The position numbers and the translations under genes were made by a program. DNA of 64,000 nucleotides from Pestalotiopsis fici W106-1 (taxonomy: Eukaryota > Ascomycota > Sordariomycetes > Amphisphaeriales > Sporocadaceae), in assembly GCF_000516985.1 (NCBI RefSeq), contig NW_006917096.1, forward strand, positions 2,651,606 to 2,715,605. Direction: 5' to 3'. This document shows, in pieces, positions 45,305 through 56,161 of this stretch. The notes beneath the pieces were generated by a model, which saw only the letters and a list, made by a program, of their open reading frames with translations, searched no databases and had not been told where the DNA came from. Each line of letters begins with the position of its first letter. The stretch's first letter is position 1.

Positions 45305-48300
45305 TCATAATGCATCCCAAATCGCCCCCAAGAAACCTGGACTCTGTTCCAATCTAAAGTTTTCTTCTCCATCCGCAACCCTGGTCTTATTCACGTCCAC
45401 CTCAGCGTCCCATCTCGGGTTGAGAAAGTCGTCAAGGTTCTGCAGAACCGCAGCGACATCATCAACACCCTGGCTTTGGGATTCAGCGCGCCATGGTGAC
45501 TGCTCTTGAGTATGATTTTCGGTATCTGGGATCTGGCAGGACTCATCGACTGCGATGAAAGGTCCAGGAGAGCTCTTGATGCCTTGGCCCTCGTCGGCCT
45601 CTCGGAACGCCTGTGCCATTAGACCAATCCCAGGACTCATTGGAATTTGTTGTGACTCGCTGGGCAGAAGGCGAGTTGCGGCCCGGGGCTGCAGGATCTT
45701 CGTCCCATTTGAAGACCTCCGACTCGTAGCGTCAAAGTGTTTCTGGAAATTTGCACCCACGTCTTCATCATCAGCTTCACGGCGGAACTGCGGCGGAGGA
45801 GATGCTGCTTTCCGGACATTGGAAGCGAGCACCGAATCTCCGGTGTCGTCGCTCTCATGAGGTAGTGGTGCAAAGGATACCCGCAAATGTGACCGAGGTC
45901 TCACAATCGATCGTAAGCTCGATCGAGCACTACTTGTCCAAGGGTTGGCACCTGTTGCATCGGTCAAAAATTGTGTACTGGGCAAGCCTTCACCAGACAC
46001 TCTGTGGTTCCTCGAGTTGCGATCATATTTCGGAGACGGCGTGTTAAATGTCGCAAAGGATTTGATTGATAGGATCGGTTCGGGAGTCGTTTGACGTTGG
46101 GCCATGTGTACAGGTGTAGCCGGCTGTGTAAGAGATCCAATCTGTTCAAGATGTGGGAGTAGAGACATAGGTGGCACGGGTGCCAGTGGCTCGCTATTGA
46201 ACCTCGGTGCTTGTGTAGGTGGCCGTCGGTCTTGTAGGCTTTGGGAAACCGACAAACGTGCTTGTTGATCGGCATATGCAGATTGATGGTCACAACAAGC
46301 CCATAGACTTTGCTTCTCCGGCAAACTCTGCAGAGACAGTCGCAATGGTTCTTGTAAAACGACCTGTTGCAAGGATTCTGAAGCTTGTAGGCCAGCGGAA
46401 TAGGGTGGCTCAGTCTCCAAAGAGGTCCATGGCTGTTGCTGCGAAAGTGGTACGGCAAGCTGTGGTACCACCTCTATTGGCGAACTTGCGATACTGATAG
46501 GTCGTGAGCTAGACACCCACGCCTCTTCTGCCATAGGTTCGATTTTGACTTGCGCACCCTCAGATACCCAAGGGCTTTGCAGGGTTACTTGATCACTCTG
46601 AAGTTCGCCTTCCTCGTTGCCGGCCGTTGTGACATTGGCGTCAGCCAGTGTGTGAGTTGTTTCCAGAAGCGGTGGGGTGTTTTGGATAGGATCCGAGGGG
46701 TCGTCTACCGACTCCTTTCTTACCCATTCCGCTTTAGAGATAGGAACCGGAATTTCTTGGTTTTCTTCATCTTCTGAGACTTCAATTGAGGCCTCAGAAC
46801 CTTCATTCTGCTCTTGCATTATCTCCACAGGCCCGCCGACACTGCATCCGTCGCCGTCGCCGTGGGGCGTGGACGATTCATCTCGATCGCATGGCTCGGG
46901 ATTTTGACACTCAATGGGTGATTTGCTCTCAACGCCACCAGGGCCTGATGTTTCCTCCTGATCGGCTACCAATACGGCCTCTCCATCTTCTGCCGGGTGC
47001 GTTTGCTCGTTGCCTTCTGCTATTCCGGCGACTGGCAAGGAATATTTGGGGAGTTCAGGCCTTGCAGGAGCATCGACAAGGGGCAAAGTTCTACCCGTAT
47101 CAACTTCCACTGCGTTTGCAACAAGTGCAGACCCTGCCTCAAGCGCTCTAAATATGGAAATGTGCAATGGCGTGGGCTGATTTTCCACACCTAGAAATAG
47201 CATTGCTTGATCAAGACCTGGTTGGTCAACCGGGTTTTCGTGACTAGCCTGTTGATGATGATCAAGGTCTTGTTCGCCTTCCTCGGAGACAAGGTTGTCA
47301 AGGGTCGAAGTTTCTTCACAGAGCCTCTTCTCAATTGAATGAGCTTCAGGTCGACAATCCTCTGTCAAAGTCTCTGTGGGTTCTGTGGGAATAAAATCTT
47401 GAGCCACTTCTGTATCGTCTTGTAGTGTGAAATCAACCAGCATGTCCGTTGCACTTTGGTCGTACATGGGGTAGTCGACGACATCAAAATCATGACAACC
47501 AGTAACGGAGTTTTCATCAAGGTTCGCTTCATGTTGCTCATCCGAATCTGGGGTTCCTGTTTGAGTGATTTGTGACTGTTGACTGACTAGATTGCTCTGG
47601 GTTATCTGGATAGGAGGAAGCTTGGTGCTTTTGGCTCTGTATCGGAAACTTTGGTCTTGATGGCTTTCGAAGCTGGTATCGCCATGTTCAAGAAGTTGCC
47701 GCGGGCTTGCAGCTCCATGTGGGTTTTCCTGCTCGGAAATCATATCTTCCTTTCCTTGTCCTGGAGGCGCTGCTTGTGGCTGAGCTGCACTGTTCATGCC
47801 CATGCCTGATGCATCTTGACATTCCATTGGCTGGCAAGCCGGCTGATTGATTGCATCATCGAGGTTTTTAGATGGCTGCTTTGATTGGCGACGACTACTC
47901 CTGCGTAGTGCATGAGCTTTGACTGCCACTTTTTTACGAGGTCTAACCCTTGATGCTGATGACTTATGGGATGCTGTCATGGACACAACTTCCTCGGGTG
48001 ACTCCTCTGGCTGCTGCTTGGCAATAGAAGACGGCGTAGTTTGCTCGAAACTCTGATTTGCATTCGTGCGGTTGTTCGACTGATGATCTGGGGCAAGTCC
48101 TGTGAAAATGGGCAATTCGCTGGCAGCAGGAGCAGCAGGAGTGGGGGTTGGGGTCGACACAGAAGCAAAAGACACGTTCTCTGTTCTCCTGCGCTTGTTG
48201 AGCTTGCTCTTGAGCCAATCTTTCTTGGCGGGTCTCTTTGCATTGCTGCTTCCATCGGAGGCATCATCAGTCCCAACGTCAGGTGCCCAAAAATCATCTC

Positions 48301-48859
48301 GCTCCAGCGTGTCTCTTTGCACATTTCGGGCCCAATCTCGTATGCGGGCACTTGCCGAAGAATCAAAGTGAGCATTTTCGACAAGCTCAAGCTCGCGATG
48401 ACTCTGTGGACTTGGCAAATGACATTGCATGGAGTCCTGCATGTCAGGTGCGGTATTCGTCAATCCTCCAACATTTTTCGGATGTGTCTGAATTGCAGCT
48501 TTTGCCAAAGCATTTGTCGATTTGGTGGAGTATCGCTTGCGTGTATGATTTGTAGCATTTGCTTGGACATTTGAGGATTGACGAGCTGGAAGCCACGGGT
48601 TTCGCCAGCCGGAAGCTTGATCGAAGGGGCCTCGTAATGCGGCGGATATAAGCCTCGGACGCTGGCCCCTGAGGAATCTGAGGGCATGTTCTTCGTAGCG
48701 TAGTCGTTGGGCAACCCGTTCGGACTGGGTCCGATGATGCTCTGACCTATGGTAGAGAATCTCCTCGCCATCGTCGTAGGCTGCACAGTATATGGGCTCC
48801 TCGCCGAGATCCTTCCGCTCTCCCATCAGATTTTCCATTTCGATATCACCGGAGGCCAT
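45305..48859 (-). CDS. Large disordered fungal protein, often auto-labelled 'protamine P1'
   Basis: Single-exon ORF of 1184 residues from ATG 48859, the first in frame. The N-terminus (about 15-90) looks globular and conserved: GEEPIYCAAYDDGEEILYHRSEH, RLRYEEHALRFLRGQRPRLISAALRGPFDQASGWRNPWLP. The next 100 residues contain short helical motifs such as RIRDWARNVQRDTLERDDFWAPDVG, then a basic NLS-like cluster (KKDWLKSKLNKRRRTEN). Most of the remainder is Gln/Ser/Glu-rich and disordered. The last 60 residues look ordered again (VAAVLQNLDDFLNPRWDAEVDV ... GFLGAIWDAL). I know this pattern from uncharacterised Sordariomycete proteins carrying an automatic protamine label. It is not a protamine, and no function is known to me. 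Probably nuclear. Confidence 0.8.
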   Translation of the reverse strand: MASGDIEMENLMGERKDLGEEPIYCAAYDDGEEILYHRSEHHRTQSERVAQRLRYEEHALRFLRGQRPRLISAALRGPFDQASGWRNPWLPARQSSNVQANATNHTRKRYSTKSTNALAKAAIQTHPKNVGGLTNTAPDMQDSMQCHLPSPQSHRELELVENAHFDSSASARIRDWARNVQRDTLERDDFWAPDVGTDDASDGSSNAKRPAKKDWLKSKLNKRRRTENVSFASVSTPTPTPAAPAASELPIFTGLAPDHQSNNRTNANQSFEQTTPSSIAKQQPEESPEEVVSMTASHKSSASRVRPRKKVAVKAHALRRSSRRQSKQPSKNLDDAINQPACQPMECQDASGMGMNSAAQPQAAPPGQGKEDMISEQENPHGAASPRQLLEHGDTSFESHQDQSFRYRAKSTKLPPIQITQSNLVSQQSQITQTGTPDSDEQHEANLDENSVTGCHDFDVVDYPMYDQSATDMLVDFTLQDDTEVAQDFIPTEPTETLTEDCRPEAHSIEKRLCEETSTLDNLVSEEGEQDLDHHQQASHENPVDQPGLDQAMLFLGVENQPTPLHISIFRALEAGSALVANAVEVDTGRTLPLVDAPARPELPKYSLPVAGIAEGNEQTHPAEDGEAVLVADQEETSGPGGVESKSPIECQNPEPCDRDESSTPHGDGDGCSVGGPVEIMQEQNEGSEASIEVSEDEENQEIPVPISKAEWVRKESVDDPSDPIQNTPPLLETTHTLADANVTTAGNEEGELQSDQVTLQSPWVSEGAQVKIEPMAEEAWVSSSRPISIASSPIEVVPQLAVPLSQQQPWTSLETEPPYSAGLQASESLQQVVLQEPLRLSLQSLPEKQSLWACCDHQSAYADQQARLSVSQSLQDRRPPTQAPRFNSEPLAPVPPMSLLPHLEQIGSLTQPATPVHMAQRQTTPEPILSIKSFATFNTPSPKYDRNSRNHRVSGEGLPSTQFLTDATGANPWTSSARSSLRSIVRPRSHLRVSFAPLPHESDDTGDSVLASNVRKAASPPPQFRREADDEDVGANFQKHFDATSRRSSNGTKILQPRAATRLLPSESQQIPMSPGIGLMAQAFREADEGQGIKSSPGPFIAVDESCQIPDTENHTQEQSPWRAESQSQGVDDVAAVLQNLDDFLNPRWDAEVDVNKTRVADGEENFRLEQSPGFLGAIWDAL

Positions 48860-50125
48860 TGCATCAGGGATAACAGCACTGGCGTAATGCTGACATTGTT
48901 GTCGAGCTGCGTTACGATGACTTCCAGAAAGAGCTTGGATTTGCACGGGGTTGGTCGGACTGGTTTGACAGAATGTGGAGGTTTGAATCGGCGAATGTTT
49001 GCCGATTCCACAAGCGCCACTGCCTGGAGTTTGGCAAACTCTCGACCTGCTCTAAATTCAGAAGTGGGACAAAACCGTTCACTGGACGACGCGCTGGTTG
49101 CAAGTCGTGGACGCGTTAATTGATTTTGAGCACGGACCATTTTTGGAGGGCTGCCGTATGCCTGCTAAATACTATGCGAGGTACCTAGTGTACCTACTTA
49201 CCTACACTGAGAGTACCACTCGTCAGCCGGTCTACTGCCAAGTTTCTCTCTAGATGCGGAATCAAGTTAAAACATCAATAATGTCAAATATGTATATTAG
49301 ACATACAACTTTGCATAGAGAATAATAAAACCACGACGTGCTGCTTCTTCATTGATGCATTTCTTTTTTACAAACGCAAGCCATCACTCAAAAAGTTCGG
49401 AATATTGTCTCACCTTGAAGCGCCGATACGAGGAGAGTCGGGTGCAGTCTTTGATTGGGTGCAAGTGCAATAAAGTCAATTGCAGGTGGGGCAGAACTCC
49501 TTCTCGCCCGCCTGCGATGGACCGGGCCCATTGGGATAGCTGCCGCACATCTTTGAGGTAGCCCCGTCGCTGTGGCAACCGGCTATCGATCCTCGTCCAG
49601 CTGGGACCAGCTCATGTTGTTCCCACTTGGACAGTGTAGTGGGCGCCATTTCGCGCGTGTGCATCTTGGTTATCAATGGTGATAGAGCCGCAACATCGTC
49701 ATCGATCAAGCATGGGACTTTGAACCGTTGTTCCAAGCGTTGGCAGTATACTTTTTTCACTTTGTTTCATCAGCTTACCACTTCAAGCTCTTCTTCTTTT
49801 CCCAGCCGTTTGCTTCATCACAACAACGCACCTAAGTTTTTATTTTGCCGCGCCTGGTGCCCTGGAGGTAATTACTGTTGCCCAGACCGTCCCGCCTCTG
49901 TTTTGTTCTCCTCCACTCAGCCCCACGCGACTTTTGCGCCGTAATAAGTAAACATCATAAAAGTAGGAACTAGCTAACCATCTTTTTGCGACTACTTACA
50001 GCCCACTTTGGCGAGAAGCATCATCCTAGCCACGGATCTTCACATACAATCTCATATGGAATTTGTACCAATTTGACCATTCGCCGCCGCTCCTCGCCGA
50101 CACCACTGTCGGTCGCCTTGAAGCC
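48860..50125. other. Divergent intergenic region
   Basis: Shared upstream region of the disordered-protein gene (-) and CDC11 (+). The frame of each neighbour extends a little into it without an ATG. A GAGGTACCTAGTGTACCTACTTACCTACACT motif cluster, written here only as positions 49180-49210, is the most regular element. Confidence 0.45.
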
Positions 50126-53100
50126 ATGGCGCCCCATGCCTGGCTCGATTCCCTCTCAGAGGACTGGGTCTCCCAGCCCAGAGACGACTCCTCCCAGGCA
50201 CAATTATCCGTCTTTTCAGACTCGCGCGCCGCCTCACAACAGAGCGACTCCCGCGCAGCAGGCATATCGCTACCGACTCCGTCCCAATCAATACACAAGC
50301 CCGACCTATCAACGACCGATGCGCTCGGCGAGAGAAGCTCAAATAACATCAATATCCAAGCGTCGCAACGCCAGTCATCCAGAGGCTCTGATGACGTAAA
50401 ATCGTCGCAAAGAGGTAGACACATCAGTCGATCCCACTCAGCCTCGGCATCTGGCTCCGTTCAGCACAACACTATAGAGCACAAATCGCTGAGTGCATCA
50501 CCGGCCAAGAATAGAGCTGACATACCTGAGTGGAGGAGGAGGCTGCTACACCGAGAGGGAGACTATGCAGAACCGCTGAATTTGTTCAGCTCAGCCGGCG
50601 CCGGTTTAGAAAGCATGTTCCGCCCACCACCTCGGGCAGATGCTATCCCTGAGGAGGCCCACGATGAGGACCACACAGCCCATGACATGACTATGCCGTC
50701 CAGCCCCCCTCCCTATTTCAAATCTCGTTCGCAAAATGTTTCTGGCGGTACATTTGAAGAGTCCAGCTTGGAGTTTTCCGAGATCCAACCGGCGCTTCTC
50801 AAACAAGGCATTGCGCAAAGAATCAACAACGAAAACGATAGTGGCTCGAGTATGCTAGATAACTCGTTCGTCGACCGAGCCACTCAGTCGCGAGACGATG
50901 CGACCAAGAATCAAGGACAGAGATCCTCCATCTCAGCGACTTCCAAACAATATCTTGATGTGTCGCGTCGGGTTAGCGGCAGGAGCGACACCCGGAACGA
51001 AGACTTCAGCCCCATCTATCTCACGCGACTCAGCAAAGAAGATGGCAAGATTACTTTTGCCCCCACAGAGCTCTCTGCAGACTCACTGCGGAAACGGTTA
51101 GACGAGATCCGTCAAGATCACTCGTTTATGAAGTCGGATTCACGCGAACAAGAGTCAACCATGCCACAAGACGATCTCGACTCGACTCAAGATTATGCCC
51201 GGCAGGGTGCTTTCTTGAATATCAAGCGAGGAGGCTATTCCGCAGAAGGATCCTTCAGGCGTCGCCCACTGAGCCCTGCAGCACAGGCAGATACGTCTGA
51301 AATGCTGCCCGAGTCTTCATTACAGGCCAGTACGCCGAAGCACTTTCCAGCCACCATCAGAATTATAGCACCTACGGAATCCAATGATCATACGTCCTCA
51401 GAGAGTCCCGATTTTCCACGCGGACCAGACCCGAGTCCAGATAAGCGCCCTGAGCATAGCCATAGTATCGGAGGAAGCCCACTCAAGCTTTTTGGGCCAT
51501 ATGACACCTTTACAAACCAAACGTTGATGCGACGAATAAGTCAGTTTGAGGATCCTGTAACTGAGAACCCTTCCTATGATGCATCACTGGACAATTCGCA
51601 TTCGTCATTGCTGTCAGCACAAGAGGGCAACTCGAGCAATTCCATGATTCCTCCCACTGTCGCTGGCCAGCCAAGAAAGCAACAACTCAGCTGCGGTCAC
51701 GATGAAGTCTTGGGAATTGTCAACAATTTTGGTGCGGGTGACCTGGATGACTATGTCTTCAGCGAAGATATTTCATTGGGACCTGTTGAGCGGTCAGAGT
51801 TGCGTGATAAGGAGAATGTTGCTCCTATCAGAAGCTCGCAGACCCGCGGTGTTGTTTTCGACCTTGGACATAAATCATCATCGTCCGTACTTGAAGACGA
51901 GGAACTGAAGTTGGAACTGCGGCGAACGAGAACCAGCACCAATGCAAGCTCTTCAAAGCATTCTGCTAGCGGTCTCAGGTCATCACGCCCGGCAAGCTCG
52001 CCCGAGAGGGCCTTGGGCAGCCGCTTCGTTCTCGGAACCCCCAAAAGGGACAGTTCGGAGACAAAACGACCACGTACTTCCCCATCGAAGGATCCCACGC
52101 CCAAGCGAAGAAGGACTTTGCACAGATCTGATATTGCATATGGCCTGGAAGCACACCCTGCAGCTATCGAAGCTGTTCGGAACGTGCACTGCCAGATGCA
52201 GTCCGGCATTGGCAGGAAGCGCAAGGATGCACGACCTAGTGAGTTGCAGCAGTCTGCCAATTCTGCTGTCATGGCAAACCGACAGGTGATTCGACCTCGT
52301 ACACCAACACCCAGCCAGAGGTCCTCTGTCCAACGCGAGCAAGAGTTCTCTACCGGTTTCTCTCGTGAGAGTATCAACGCCGCCTTGTCACGGCCTTCTT
52401 CGGAGGGCTCTGATATGGTCAGTCAGGATTTTCAACCAAATGGTTCTCGGAGGGTCTCGATAAAGACGCAAGACTTTTTTGTGGAAGCAGAAAAAATCAT
52501 GGCAATGATCAGAAACAAGGCACGACCATCCAACCTATACGATGGCCTTGACAGCGTCGATGAGTCTAAAGCAGACATTTCAAGTCGACGCAAGACCGCA
52601 TCGGCAGAAGAATCATACGACGACTCTTATGAAGACTCTTTCCAGGAGCCTTTCTTGAGACCCCCCAGTCGCGAAGGCGGCCCCGTCCTGCATCTAGCCA
52701 CTCGACAACAGGACCCTGCAATTGCTGACAAACTAAAGCAGTATGAAGAGAAAAGCGACATGGGAGACCTCATCACGTACTCCATGCGCTCTATGGGGTT
52801 GGCCAAGGAGGCCACTCGGGAGGTCAAGAGACTCAACAAAGCTCTGAAGGCGGACCTTCAATATAATCATACGCGAAGCAGCACTCCAGAGGAAGGGGAA
52901 GTCATTAGTGACCTCTCCAACGTGCGGTTGTCTCGGAACCCTGACGCCTCCATTGATGATGAGCTTGGACCCATCGCGTCGCATGGATCAGGGTCCTCTA
53001 GTGGCTCCACTAACTCCATACCTACTGCTTCTTCGTCGCGCGGCTCGGAGTTCAGGAGATTAATTGCACCCGATGCAGTTAGCCAAGTTATTGGGGACCA

Positions 53101-55615
53101 TGTTGGCAATATGCAACTGGACAAGGAAAAAAATGTTTGGATGAAAGTAAAGACTCCGAGGCGAGAGCCCTTGGGCTTGAACATCCTGCCATCTGAGGAC
53201 AGCGAGGAAGATCCATTCGCTAGCATTCCGGATCTCTCCGTCGATGTAAACAAAGAAAAGCAACATCTCAATCTCAAGACCGGACCTCTCGATGATTTGC
53301 AAGAGTACGTCAAAGAGGACTTTCCGCACCCACCTGCGTCCGGTAAAAAGCCTACTGCCACGGACAAGCCCGTCGATCTCGGCACCTTGCTGAGCTACGC
53401 GAAGCAAACCTTTCAAGGCAAAAACAAGAGCATGCCCGATGCTGCCAAAGAGGTTGAAGAGGATGAGGAGGTTGAGCACGAAATTACACTGGACGAGGAT
53501 CGAGTACAGAAGTCGAGTCCAGCTCGGAAACGGAACTTGACCATCACATTCTCATCGCCCGTCGCTTCTTTCATTCAAGATGCATTGCCACAAGAGTTAC
53601 ATGGGGATACCACCATTGACGAAATCAGTGCCGAGGAAAGTCTGGTCGATGACGATTCAGCACATTCTTCAGATCGAGGGAGGGGGGTGAAGCCTGGTGC
53701 TTCTGCTATTCGCAATGTCGACCAATCGAGATCTCGAAGCCGTTCCAAGAGTGTGAGACGAAGCCTGTCTGTCAGAGGCAGAACATTTATTCCCAGGCCT
53801 GTATCTCGTATCGATGAGCAGGATGAAGAGACGGCGGCTGTTGAAGTATCGGTGCTTGAACAAGGGCAGCTCAGCATTCTTGGTGAATCAAGTGTCATTC
53901 TGCCAAATGGTGCCGAGCAGCGACGGAACAGTGTCAGTTTCTTGTTTACAACGCCCGCTCCCATTCGACAGATTCCTCAGAGACTGGCGACACCAATCAT
54001 CGCAGAACATGTCGGAATGCTGTCGCTCAGCCCACTGTCCGAATTGACTTTCAATCACGGCGATCGGTCCAATGCTCTGGAAGTCAGCTATGTCGTTGGC
54101 GATGATTACCTGGTGACTGGAGACAAATCCAAGCGTGTCATGTCACAGGCTATTCGCGCTCTAGTCGAGAAAATCACAGAGGTTGAACCTTTTGAGCCGG
54201 ATTGGGACTCTATCAGCGTTCTGAACATCAATGGCAAACGGTTGGGAAGTTTGCACAAGTTGGACGAGTTCTGTGGTAGTATCGTTACTATGGATGCTTC
54301 TGACAACTTGCTCAGTCACCTAGATGGCGTGCCACCATCTGTTCGAAACCTCAAGATCACACATAATCATCTATCTGAGCTCACTGCTTGGGGTCACTTA
54401 CTGAATCTGCAGTATGTGGACATTTCCAACAATCAGATTAACAGTCTGCACGCTTTCAAGGACCTTGTTCACCTCCGAAACCTCCGCGCGGATAACAACC
54501 TTATCACAGGTTTGGACGGAATCAAGTTTCACGATTCTCTCCAAGTGCTTCGTGCGCGCAATAACATGATAGAGGAAGTCGATCTTGAAGGAACAAGGCT
54601 CCATCGTTTGACTGAACTTGACTTGCAAGGCAACCACATTCGCGCCGTGGCCAACATTGAGCAGCTGTCTTGTCTGTCAACCCTCAATCTCGAAGACAAT
54701 TATCTGACATCGTTCGCAACTACAACAGATGATATGCCTTCGCTGCGCTATCTGCAATTGTCTGGCAATGCCATTACAGAATTAAGCCTTGCATCTTTTC
54801 CCTCACTACGGCTGCTTCATGCAGATCGAAACCAATTAACCACCTTGAAGGGATTTTCTCGCACTCGCAGACTTGATAGTCTCTCTCTCCGAGAGCAGAG
54901 GGGCGAAGAACCGCTAAACATATCATTCTTGACTGCTGCGTACGAGGTTCGCAAGCTTTTCCTGTCTGGTAACCTTCTGGCGACTTTTGATCCAAAGGTG
55001 GATTTTCTCAACTTGCAGTATCTTGAACTCGCAAACTGTGGATTGCAGTCATTGGGTGCAAATTTTGGGCAGCTAATGCCCAACTTGAGAACCTTGAATC
55101 TGAATTTCAATGCACTGGAGGACTTGTCTGCCCTACGCTTCATCCCCAGGCTGAAGAAGCTTCTCGTGGCAGGCAACAGATTGTCGGATACAATCGCCTT
55201 GGCCAACCTATTACCAGAGTTTCCACACCTGGCCAAGCTAGATTTGCGAGACAATATCGCCACATTGGGTTTCTACCCACCTATTCAGAGCTTGGTCTCT
55301 GTGGAACAAGAGTCGGACTTGGATCCATTTGTCTTGCCAGATGCGAACAAGGAGCGAGATGATAGCTTTTCCAAAAGACTGGATTTAGGCACAAAACAAA
55401 AGAGGCGATTCTACGAGATCGCCGTTACGCAGCGCTGTGGACGACTCAAAACACTAGACGGACTATCCGTTGACAGGCAGCGTATCCGCCAGAAGGACCA
55501 TGTCTGGCAAGCACTGCTGGATTGCGGCGTCATCTCCCACGTCAGCAAGAAGGACACAGAGGGAGATGGAACAATACGCACCCCTGAAGCGACAGGTGAA
55601 ACGCACGAAATATGA
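50126..55615 (+). CDS. cdc11: Septation initiation network scaffold Cdc11 / Nud1 (leucine-rich repeat protein)
   Basis: Single-exon protein of 1829 residues. The start at ATG 50126 gives MAPHAWLDSLSEDWVSQP, a conserved N-terminus of filamentous fungal Cdc11. The first ~1350 residues are disordered, with many Ser/Thr-Pro and Arg-x-x-Ser sites, fitting a kinase-regulated scaffold. A leucine-rich repeat array covers about 1365-1745 (NLKITHNHLSELTAW, NLQYVDISNNQINSLHAF, HLRNLRADNNLITGL, ELDLQGNHIRAV, TLNLEDNYLTSF, and more). An LRR cap and tail follow (RFYEIAVTQRCGRLKTLDGL). In S. pombe, Cdc11 tethers the SIN to the spindle pole body by binding Sid4; budding yeast Nud1 does the same for mitotic exit. 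Here it should control septum formation. Confidence 0.9.
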   Translation: MAPHAWLDSLSEDWVSQPRDDSSQAQLSVFSDSRAASQQSDSRAAGISLPTPSQSIHKPDLSTTDALGERSSNNINIQASQRQSSRGSDDVKSSQRGRHISRSHSASASGSVQHNTIEHKSLSASPAKNRADIPEWRRRLLHREGDYAEPLNLFSSAGAGLESMFRPPPRADAIPEEAHDEDHTAHDMTMPSSPPPYFKSRSQNVSGGTFEESSLEFSEIQPALLKQGIAQRINNENDSGSSMLDNSFVDRATQSRDDATKNQGQRSSISATSKQYLDVSRRVSGRSDTRNEDFSPIYLTRLSKEDGKITFAPTELSADSLRKRLDEIRQDHSFMKSDSREQESTMPQDDLDSTQDYARQGAFLNIKRGGYSAEGSFRRRPLSPAAQADTSEMLPESSLQASTPKHFPATIRIIAPTESNDHTSSESPDFPRGPDPSPDKRPEHSHSIGGSPLKLFGPYDTFTNQTLMRRISQFEDPVTENPSYDASLDNSHSSLLSAQEGNSSNSMIPPTVAGQPRKQQLSCGHDEVLGIVNNFGAGDLDDYVFSEDISLGPVERSELRDKENVAPIRSSQTRGVVFDLGHKSSSSVLEDEELKLELRRTRTSTNASSSKHSASGLRSSRPASSPERALGSRFVLGTPKRDSSETKRPRTSPSKDPTPKRRRTLHRSDIAYGLEAHPAAIEAVRNVHCQMQSGIGRKRKDARPSELQQSANSAVMANRQVIRPRTPTPSQRSSVQREQEFSTGFSRESINAALSRPSSEGSDMVSQDFQPNGSRRVSIKTQDFFVEAEKIMAMIRNKARPSNLYDGLDSVDESKADISSRRKTASAEESYDDSYEDSFQEPFLRPPSREGGPVLHLATRQQDPAIADKLKQYEEKSDMGDLITYSMRSMGLAKEATREVKRLNKALKADLQYNHTRSSTPEEGEVISDLSNVRLSRNPDASIDDELGPIASHGSGSSSGSTNSIPTASSSRGSEFRRLIAPDAVSQVIGDHVGNMQLDKEKNVWMKVKTPRREPLGLNILPSEDSEEDPFASIPDLSVDVNKEKQHLNLKTGPLDDLQEYVKEDFPHPPASGKKPTATDKPVDLGTLLSYAKQTFQGKNKSMPDAAKEVEEDEEVEHEITLDEDRVQKSSPARKRNLTITFSSPVASFIQDALPQELHGDTTIDEISAEESLVDDDSAHSSDRGRGVKPGASAIRNVDQSRSRSRSKSVRRSLSVRGRTFIPRPVSRIDEQDEETAAVEVSVLEQGQLSILGESSVILPNGAEQRRNSVSFLFTTPAPIRQIPQRLATPIIAEHVGMLSLSPLSELTFNHGDRSNALEVSYVVGDDYLVTGDKSKRVMSQAIRALVEKITEVEPFEPDWDSISVLNINGKRLGSLHKLDEFCGSIVTMDASDNLLSHLDGVPPSVRNLKITHNHLSELTAWGHLLNLQYVDISNNQINSLHAFKDLVHLRNLRADNNLITGLDGIKFHDSLQVLRARNNMIEEVDLEGTRLHRLTELDLQGNHIRAVANIEQLSCLSTLNLEDNYLTSFATTTDDMPSLRYLQLSGNAITELSLASFPSLRLLHADRNQLTTLKGFSRTRRLDSLSLREQRGEEPLNISFLTAAYEVRKLFLSGNLLATFDPKVDFLNLQYLELANCGLQSLGANFGQLMPNLRTLNLNFNALEDLSALRFIPRLKKLLVAGNRLSDTIALANLLPEFPHLAKLDLRDNIATLGFYPPIQSLVSVEQESDLDPFVLPDANKERDDSFSKRLDLGTKQKRRFYEIAVTQRCGRLKTLDGLSVDRQRIRQKDHVWQALLDCGVISHVSKKDTEGDGTIRTPEATGETHEI

Positions 55616-55977
55616 AGTATATGAATACGGAGTTTGGAGTGAGCCGCTGGGAGGCGTCAATGCCGGCGGGCTGTGTGAGCGCATGGATATATCAGGTCAT
55701 TGTTGGAATTATTTGTTTTTGCATCAACGTTTGGGGATGATGCTTGCTTCGGCGTTCCAGAGAAAAGCAGCCAGCCTTTTTAGCAAATGAGCTCGCTCGG
55801 ATCGGCGTCAGGAGTGTATATTGATTTCTCGTGTAATACCTAGACTTGCATACATGCGAGGCATGATAAACGGTTCGTAATGAGAGACGATTGTGTTTGA
55901 TTCGAGTGACTACATGCAAGCTTGGTGTGATGTGCTTTTCATTATTGCTTCATTCAGTCCGATATTTTACGGATGTC

Positions 55978-56154
55978 CACAGGGCAAACTGTTGAGACCC
56001 CCGGTTTTGACCGTATACACTTTCGCCCCTGTGGCTATAACAATAAGAATTTTAGAATTTCTTGGTAATATCATTCATTTCAATTGTATTCTTATAGCCA
56101 CAAGGACGTAAGTGTAATGGTCAAAATCAGGGGTTTTGAACAGTTTGCCCTTTG
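55978..56154. mobile_element. Fold-back MITE with ~75-bp imperfect inverted arms
   Basis: The sequence starting CACAGGGCAAACTGTT at 55978 recurs in reverse complement ending at about 56154 (CAAAGGGCAAACTGTT on the other strand). The arms stay similar for about 75 bp, through TTTTGACC and TTGTGGCTATAA, with about ten differences, mostly C/T or G/A. A short AT-rich loop around 56055-56080 separates them. I could not find an unambiguous target duplication. It lies between CDC11 and the C2H2 gene and ends 7 bp before the latter's stop codon (56162), so it probably forms that gene's 3' UTR or terminator. Confidence 0.7.
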
Positions 56155-56161
56155 GTGCTCC

